The notes under the pieces are model-generated. The model searched no databases. It was not told where the DNA came from and saw only the letters and a program-made list of their open reading frames with translations. The translations under genes were made by a program, and so were the position numbers. Shown here one piece after another: positions 14,812 to 19,919 of a stretch of DNA of 19,919 bases. This stretch comes from Thioglobus_C sp964448305 (lineage in GTDB: Bacteria; Pseudomonadota; Gammaproteobacteria; PS1; Pseudothioglobaceae), in contig CAYUWB010000024.1 of NCBI GenBank assembly GCA_964448305.1, positions 1 to 19,919 of the forward strand, written 5' to 3'. Each line of letters starts with the position of its first letter. Within the stretch, counting starts at the first letter, position 1.

Positions 14812-17180
14812 TGGCAAAAAACCTTGTCATTGTTGAGTCCCCCGCCAAAGCCAAAACAATTGAAAAATTTCTAGGCAAAGACTATACCGTTAAGTCGAGT
14901 ATTGGCCATATTCGTGATATGCCTAAAAAAGACATGGGCATCGATCTTGAAAATAACTTTCAACCAAGTTATGTGGTGAGTGCCGATAAGAAAAAAGTGG
15001 TGGCCGACCTTAGAAAGTCAGTAAAAACAGCCGATCAAGTTTATCTCGCGACTGATGAGGACCGCGAGGGAGAAGCGATCGCCTGGCACTTGGTAGAAGC
15101 TTTAAATCTGCCCAAAGATACACCACGCATTGTTTTTCACGAAATTACTAAAGGCGCAATTACCCAGGCAATTGCCTCGCCAAGAACAGTCGATTATCAC
15201 GTGGTTGATGCTCAACAAGCCAGACGCATTATTGACCGCTTGGTGGGCTTTGAAATCTCACCGGTTTTATGGCGCAAGATCTCAGGTGCTCGTTCTGCAG
15301 GCCGCGTGCAATCACCGGTAGTGCGCTTGGTAGTAGAGAGAGAAAGAGAGATTACCAATCACGTCGCTAAAAGCACATTTAAAGTTAAGGCCGAGTTAGT
15401 GAATGATAATGGTGAGCTGGTTGATGTAAAGCTCAGCAAAGATTTTGATTCTAAAGAGGAGGCGATGGCTTTTACCACGGCTTTATTAGAGGCTAAATTA
15501 AGTGTTTCAGCGATTGAGCAGAAGCCTTCTAAGCGTTCCCCTAAACCCCCATTTATTACTTCTACCCTGCAGCAAGAGGCTTCGCAGAAACTTGGTTTTT
15601 CAGTTAAACAAACCATGACTTTGGCACAAGGTTTGTATCGAGAAGGCTCTATTACTTATATGAGAACCGACTCGTTCACGCTTTCAGAAACGGCGATTGA
15701 AACAGCTGGAGAAGTGATCGAAAAAACTTATGGTTCAGACTATCATCAAACCAGACGCTTTAAAACCAAAGACTCAGGTGCACAAGAGGCTCATGAAGCG
15801 ATTCGTCCTACAGACTTAACCAAACCAGAGATTTACGGTTTGGAAGATCAGGCGGCCAAATTATATGCATTAATTTACAAGCGCACATTAGCCTCACAAA
15901 TGAGTGATGCAAAATTACAAAAAACACAGATTAAAACCAACATTTCTAACCGCGATGAAACCTTTGTGGCCAATGGCGAAATACTAGTATTCCCAGGTTT
16001 TTTAAGTGTTTATGATTACCTGTCATCAGATGACAAGCTACTACCTGATCTAAGTCAAGGCGATGAATTAACCTTGGCCAGTTTTGCCGCAAGGCAGAGT
16101 TTCTCACGTGCTAAGCCTCGCTATACTGAAGCTTCGCTAGTGAAAAAGATTGAAGAAATGGGTATTGGTCGCCCTTCTACTTTTGCCACGATGGTGTCAA
16201 CTGTACAAGACAGAAACTATGTTTCTAAAGAAACACGTGAAGGTGTTGAGCGCACTTACCAGTTGATTGAAATTACTGATGGACAAGTGCTTGAGTCAGA
16301 GCCAGTTGAAACCACAGGTGCTGAGAAAAACAAACTGTTCCCAACTAATGTGGCTTATTTGTTGAATGATTTCTTAGTCAAGAACTTTAGCAATATTATT
16401 GACTATGAATTTACCGCCAAACTAGAAAGTGATTTTGACACCATTGCCACCCAAGACGTTGCTTGGCAGGGCGTTGTTAAAAATTTCTACGAGCCTTTTC
16501 ATGCTCAAATTGAAGCGGCAAAAGATATTTCCAGAGAAGAAACTCACGGCATGCGTGATCTCGGCACTGATCCAAAAAGCGGCAAACCTGTTAGTGTGCG
16601 CTTTGGACGTTATGGCGCTTTTGCACAAGTCGGCCATAAAGACGACGAAGACAAGCCAACTTTTGCCTCTCTTAGGGGTTCTCTTGATATTGAAACCATT
16701 ACCCTTGATGAGGCGTTAGAATTATTTAACATGCCACGTACAGTAGGTGAAACAGACGACTTTGGTGTGATTAAAGCTAACTATGGTCGCTTTGGCCCTT
16801 ACATACAATATGGCAAAAAATACGTTTCTTTAAAAGAAGACACACCTGAAGAAGTTACTCTTGAAAAAGCACTAGAGTTAATTGCCGCTAAAGAAAAATT
16901 TGATGCTGAACGCATTATCAAAACTTTCGACGACAGTGAAATCCAAGTGCTTAATGGTCGTTTCGGTCCTTATATTTGGAATGGTAAAAAACGCGGCAAA
17001 GGTCAAAAAAATATTACCATTGCCAAATTGTTTGGCGATAAAGAGCCGAGTGAGCTTACTCTAGAAGAGTGTAAAAAAGCCATTTCTGGCAAAATCAAAT
17101 CCAAAACTGCTAAGCGCAAAAAGAAAGCCACCAAGAAAGCCGCTAAAAAGACCACCAAAAAAACCGCTAAAAAATCATAG
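14811..17180 (+). CDS. topA: DNA topoisomerase I (type IA) with a lysine-rich tail
   Basis: Relaxes negative supercoils by cutting one strand. It has 789 residues (E. coli 865). The TOPRIM domain starts at IVESPAKAK with Glu9, and the acidic metal site is TDEDREGE (Asp82, Asp84, Glu86). The catalytic tyrosine is Tyr283 (ITYMRTDS). The C-terminus differs from E. coli: there are no CxxC zinc ribbons (the only cysteine past 580 is Cys754). Three RFGxYG/RFGPYI-type repeats lie at about 583-640, 650-695 and 711-762. A tail of Lys, Ala and Thr (763-789) closes the protein. Translation is coupled to smg by TAATG. No strong terminator follows, only a 6-bp stem (ATAGCC/GGCTAT, 17177-17200) without a U tract. 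Confidence 0.97.
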   Translation: MAKNLVIVESPAKAKTIEKFLGKDYTVKSSIGHIRDMPKKDMGIDLENNFQPSYVVSADKKKVVADLRKSVKTADQVYLATDEDREGEAIAWHLVEALNLPKDTPRIVFHEITKGAITQAIASPRTVDYHVVDAQQARRIIDRLVGFEISPVLWRKISGARSAGRVQSPVVRLVVEREREITNHVAKSTFKVKAELVNDNGELVDVKLSKDFDSKEEAMAFTTALLEAKLSVSAIEQKPSKRSPKPPFITSTLQQEASQKLGFSVKQTMTLAQGLYREGSITYMRTDSFTLSETAIETAGEVIEKTYGSDYHQTRRFKTKDSGAQEAHEAIRPTDLTKPEIYGLEDQAAKLYALIYKRTLASQMSDAKLQKTQIKTNISNRDETFVANGEILVFPGFLSVYDYLSSDDKLLPDLSQGDELTLASFAARQSFSRAKPRYTEASLVKKIEEMGIGRPSTFATMVSTVQDRNYVSKETREGVERTYQLIEITDGQVLESEPVETTGAEKNKLFPTNVAYLLNDFLVKNFSNIIDYEFTAKLESDFDTIATQDVAWQGVVKNFYEPFHAQIEAAKDISREETHGMRDLGTDPKSGKPVSVRFGRYGAFAQVGHKDDEDKPTFASLRGSLDIETITLDEALELFNMPRTVGETDDFGVIKANYGRFGPYIQYGKKYVSLKEDTPEEVTLEKALELIAAKEKFDAERIIKTFDDSEIQVLNGRFGPYIWNGKKRGKGQKNITIAKLFGDKEPSELTLEECKKAISGKIKSKTAKRKKKATKKAAKKTTKKTAKKS

Positions 17181-17217
17181 CCTTACTATCACATGGCTAT
17201 TTATGAGCTTTGCGGTG

Positions 17218-17223
17218 TAAAAT
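17218..17223 (+). promoter_or_regulatory. Possible promoter -10 upstream of the 60-codon gene
   Basis: TAAAAT preceded by TG lies 32 bp before the ATG at 17256, in the 75-bp gap after topA. I see no -35 match. A separate promoter for the unknown pair and trpFB is plausible but weakly supported. Confidence 0.25.
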
Positions 17224-17255
17224 ACAAGGCATTTAATTAATAATGGTAGGTCGCT

Positions 17256-17438
17256 ATGTTGCTAATAAGTGAAGTCATGATTGCAAATCCGCAAGTTGAC
17301 GAATTTGAAGAGCTGGTTGTGGTGCTTAAAGATATCGCCAAAACATCAGACGAACGTTTTTTTCAAATGGATGTTAAACCTGATTATGGCGATACGCCAG
17401 AAAATTGGGAAGACCGTTTAGAAGCGGCATTTTATTAA
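17256..17438 (+). CDS. Small acidic protein of unknown function
   Basis: A 60-residue reading frame that I do not recognise. It is acidic, with no cysteine, membrane segment or signal peptide: a helical first half (DEFEELVVVLKDIAK) and a C-terminal part rich in Asp, Glu and Pro (DYGDTPENWEDRLEAAFY). A GGTAGG-like site precedes the ATG at 17256. An in-frame ATG at 17277 would give 53 residues. Support for reality comes from its position: it fills the gap after topA, ends 11 nt before the next gene and runs the same way. It could be a partner of that gene. Coding status is likely but not certain. Confidence 0.6.
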   Translation: MLLISEVMIANPQVDEFEELVVVLKDIAKTSDERFFQMDVKPDYGDTPENWEDRLEAAFY

Positions 17439-17449
17439 AGGATAACTAA

Positions 17450-18166
17450 ATGGGATTTAAATATTTAAACAAAGACCAAGATATTTTTGACGGTGATGAC
17501 GGTGAAGATGTTTATGCGAATGAAGAGCAACTTCAAGCACGATTAGAATATTTTGAGTCTCAGTTGACAGGTTTGAGCGAAAGTGCGCCGGCTGAGGAAC
17601 GCATCAAAATTTTATTAGAAATCGGCCGTATTCAGGTTGAACGTTACAAAGGTGCCGATGCCTGGGAAAAGGCTTTTACCGCCTTTAATTTGGCGCAAGA
17701 AGACGAGTTGTGGGAGTTGGCTGTTGAAGCGTGTGATGTGATGTTTTTATCCGAAGGCCCAGATGCATTAGTTGCACTTGGTCATGCATTATGGTTGGGT
17801 ATTACTTTCCCGATTGACCCAGAAATTACCGTAGCAATGTTACAACACTTGGTTGAAGAGTCGCCAGAAGGGGCCGACACTAGAGCGGTAGCAGCGGCAG
17901 TAGCGCACTATATTACAACCATGCGTTGTGGCGAAGACGACGATCTAACCTTCTTTGCTTTACAAATGTTAACCAGTGTTGCCGATAAGCATTCACATAT
18001 AACTGACCAATCTACTTTTGACGTATGGCGTAAAACTTTAGAATTAGACAAGCCTGAAGTCTTTTTAAAGAAGCTATCAGGCGCAGTTGATCAACTAGTA
18101 GAGGATAAGTGGTGGATTGACCGCGATACAATTAGGACAAAACTAGACGCTGAGCACACACATTAA
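17450..18166 (+). CDS. Conserved-looking acidic helical protein of unknown function
   Basis: A 238-residue acidic soluble protein that I cannot name. The N-terminus carries a dense acidic stretch (DIFDGDDGEDVYANEE, 11-26). Residues about 28-120 look like paired helices of a TPR-like solenoid (ERIKILLEIGRIQVERY, WEKAFTAFNLAQ, LWELAVEACDVMF). The remainder is also helical, ending with KWWIDRDTIRTKL. There is no signal peptide or membrane helix. AAGGAT lies 6 nt before the ATG. The stop abuts the trpF ATG with no gap, so it is translated together with trpF. A scaffold or adaptor role would fit helical repeats, but that is only inference. Confidence 0.85.
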   Translation: MGFKYLNKDQDIFDGDDGEDVYANEEQLQARLEYFESQLTGLSESAPAEERIKILLEIGRIQVERYKGADAWEKAFTAFNLAQEDELWELAVEACDVMFLSEGPDALVALGHALWLGITFPIDPEITVAMLQHLVEESPEGADTRAVAAAVAHYITTMRCGEDDDLTFFALQMLTSVADKHSHITDQSTFDVWRKTLELDKPEVFLKKLSGAVDQLVEDKWWIDRDTIRTKLDAEHTH

Positions 18167-18775
18167 ATGAAAATTAAGGTTTGCGGACTCACCAATGCTG
18201 ACAATGCACGAGAAGCATCGCTTCTCGGTATAGATGCGATCGGCCTAGTGTTTTATGACAAATCACCTCGCCATGTGGATGTCGAATCTGCGTTAGAAAT
18301 TGTCAACGCCTTGCCGCCGTTTATTAATCGTGTGGGTTTGTTTGTCAATGCAGATTCAAGTTTTATTGATGAAGTGTTGTGCGAAGTGCCGTTGGATACT
18401 TTGCAGTTTCATGGTGATGAGTCGGTAATAGAGTGCACACAATATGCCATGCCATTCATTAAAGCTTTGCGCGTTAATCAAGACACCAACATTAATCAAA
18501 TGGCCGATGATTATCATCAAGCCAGTGGATTGTTACTCGATGCTTTTAACAAAGACGCTTATGGCGGCACCGGCGAAGCCTTTGACTGGGGCTTGGCTAA
18601 GGTTGATATTGATCTGCCTATTATTCTGGCGGGCGGTCTAAACCCCGACACCGTTGCTGGGGCGATTAAACAAGTAAAACCGTATGCCGTTGATGTGTCT
18701 AGCGGCGTGGAAAGTGAGCCAGGCATAAAAGATATCACTAAAATAAAACAATTTATTCAGCAGGTTAAATCATGA
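18167..18775 (+). CDS. trpF: Phosphoribosylanthranilate isomerase
   Basis: Performs the Amadori rearrangement of phosphoribosylanthranilate in tryptophan synthesis. It is a TIM barrel of 202 residues, normal for a free-standing TrpF. The catalytic Cys6 (IKVCGLTN) and Asp125 (LLLDAFN) are in place, and the phosphate-binding ends ILAGGLNP (153-160) and VDVSSGVES (175-183) are present. The ATG follows the preceding stop directly, and the TGA overlaps the trpB ATG by 4 nt. It is not fused to trpC, unlike in enteric bacteria. No attenuator or leader peptide is visible before it. Confidence 0.97.
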   Translation: MKIKVCGLTNADNAREASLLGIDAIGLVFYDKSPRHVDVESALEIVNALPPFINRVGLFVNADSSFIDEVLCEVPLDTLQFHGDESVIECTQYAMPFIKALRVNQDTNINQMADDYHQASGLLLDAFNKDAYGGTGEAFDWGLAKVDIDLPIILAGGLNPDTVAGAIKQVKPYAVDVSSGVESEPGIKDITKIKQFIQQVKS

Positions 18776-19919
18776 GTTATTCATTGCCAGACGATAAAGG
18801 CCACTTCGAGCAGTACGGCGGTGTCTTTATTGCAGAAACTTTAATGACGGCGGTCACAGAGCTTAAAGAGGCCTATGAAAAGTTTAAAGATGATCAAGAT
18901 TTTTTGGCCGAGTTTGAGCACGATCTTAGGCATTATGTTGGTCGTACAACGCCACTTTATCATGCAGAGAACCTGAGTAAAAAACTCGGTGGTGCGCAAA
19001 TCTATCTTAAACGTGAAGACCTAAACCATACCGGTGCACATAAAGTTAACAATACCATTGGCCAAGCGTTACTAGCCAAACGTATGGGTAAAACCCGTAT
19101 TATTGCTGAAACTGGCGCAGGCCAACATGGTGTTGCTACGGCAACCGTTGCAGCGCGTTTGGGCTTGGAATGTATTGTTTATATGGGCGAGGTTGATGTT
19201 GCCCGTCAAGCGCTGAATGTTTTTAGAATGAAGCTTTTAGGCGCCACAGTAGTGCCAGTGACTTCAGGCTCTAAAACTCTTAAAGACGCACTGAACGAGG
19301 CGATGCGTGATTGGGTGACGAATATTGACGATACTTTTTATATTATTGGTACCGTTGCCGGCCCACACCCTTATCCGATGATGGTGCGTGATTTCCAAAG
19401 TGTGATTGGCAAAGAAGCGAGGGCGCAATTTGCCGAACAAGTCGGTGGCCTGCCTGATGCATTGGTGGCTTGTGTGGGCGGTGGCTCGAATGCCATTGGC
19501 TTGTTTCACCCATTTATTGACGATAAGTCTGTGGCTATTTATGGGGTTGAGGCAGCAGGTTATGGTATTAAAAAAGGCGGTGAAGCGCATGCAGCGCCTT
19601 TGTGTGCCGGTAGTGTTGGCGTACTTCACGGCAACCGAACTTATTTGATGGAAGATGAAAATGGTCAAATTATTGAAGGCCATTCAATCTCTGCAGGGCT
19701 TGATTATCCAGGTGTTGGGCCTGAACATGCTTATTTAAAAGATTCGGGTAGAGCGCAGTACGTGGCGATTACCGACGAAGAGGCGCTCGATGCATTTCAC
19801 ACACTAACCAAGGTTGAGGGTATTTTGCCAGCACTAGAATCATCGCATGCTGTGGCTTATGGTATTAAGCTCGCACAACAGCTTGGTAAGGATAAAAATA
19901 TTATTATCAATCTCTCTGG
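18772..19919 (+). CDS. trpB: Tryptophan synthase beta chain (3' end outside the window)
   Basis: Joins indole and serine to form tryptophan, using pyridoxal phosphate. 382 codons are visible, with about 15-20 missing compared with the family length near 400. The PLP lysine is Lys91, in HTGAHKVNN, equivalent to E. coli Lys87. AETGAGQHGVATA and the phosphate loop VGGGSNAIG are intact. The start overlaps the trpF stop (ATGA). trpA would be expected next but lies outside the window. Confidence 0.97.
   Translation, partial: MSYSLPDDKGHFEQYGGVFIAETLMTAVTELKEAYEKFKDDQDFLAEFEHDLRHYVGRTTPLYHAENLSKKLGGAQIYLKREDLNHTGAHKVNNTIGQALLAKRMGKTRIIAETGAGQHGVATATVAARLGLECIVYMGEVDVARQALNVFRMKLLGATVVPVTSGSKTLKDALNEAMRDWVTNIDDTFYIIGTVAGPHPYPMMVRDFQSVIGKEARAQFAEQVGGLPDALVACVGGGSNAIGLFHPFIDDKSVAIYGVEAAGYGIKKGGEAHAAPLCAGSVGVLHGNRTYLMEDENGQIIEGHSISAGLDYPGVGPEHAYLKDSGRAQYVAITDEEALDAFHTLTKVEGILPALESSHAVAYGIKLAQQLGKDKNIIINLS

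Noticed and set aside
17177..17200. Terminator after topA (ATAGCC/GGCTAT stem)
   Set aside because: Six pairs, a 12-nt loop and no T run after it. Too weak to call.
18100..18175. Tryptophan attenuator or leader peptide before trpF
   Set aside because: trpF abuts the preceding coding sequence with no gap. No Trp-rich leader or alternative hairpins are seen; the two Trp codons at 18112-18117 belong to the 238-residue protein.
19264..19683. 139-codon - strand frame opposite trpB
   Set aside because: It lies wholly within the intact trpB frame, has no family features and is explained by the codon pattern of the real gene. Other frames opposite sqr, atpG, yidC and topA were dropped for the same reason.

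Overview
The window looks like chromosomal housekeeping DNA from an AT-rich gammaproteobacterium that oxidises sulfur. The FoF1 ATP synthase subunits, YidC, AmpD and KdsC all read as gammaproteobacterial, and the window opens with a sulfide:quinone oxidoreductase. The SUP05/Thioglobus group, including bivalve thiotrophic symbionts, is my best guess. It rests on gene content and composition by eye, not on a search. A run of exactly 100 N shows that this is a draft scaffold.

Layout. Positions 1-44 hold the tail of an unknown + strand gene, followed by a bidirectional terminator shared with sqr. Sqr (84-1370, - strand) is divergent from a complete nine-gene ATP synthase operon, atpIBEFHAGDC (1567-8388, + strand). 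The 196-bp region between them carries a good promoter for each side. The atp operon collides tail to tail with a long - strand gene string. In transcription order this is rpmH, rnpA, yidD, yidC, a TauD-like dioxygenase, ampD, kdsC and a short MGMT-type alkyltransferase gene (13116 down to 8385). The apparent atp terminator lies inside the last of these genes. Divergent from rpmH, dprA-smg-topA runs rightwards (13228-17180). It is followed by two unrecognised genes of 60 and 238 codons that lead directly into trpF and trpB; trpB is cut by the window end.

How the genes fit together. Sqr feeds electrons from sulfide into the quinone pool, which helps build the proton gradient that ATP synthase uses. 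YidC and YidD insert membrane proteins, and Fo subunit c is a classic YidC substrate in E. coli. RnpA is the protein of RNase P and L34 is a ribosomal protein. AmpD and KdsC serve peptidoglycan recycling and lipopolysaccharide (Kdo) synthesis. DprA, TopA and the alkyltransferase-like protein act on DNA. TrpF and TrpB belong to tryptophan synthesis.

I found no tRNA, rRNA, CRISPR array, insertion sequence, phage gene or defence system, and no convincing undescribed multi-gene system. The points most worth a second look are: the atp terminator hidden inside the opposing gene; a false assembly gap flanked by an exact 55-bp duplication; TopA with a non-standard C-terminus; the TauD-like gene and rearranged order around rpmH-yidC; and the two unknown genes in front of trpF.
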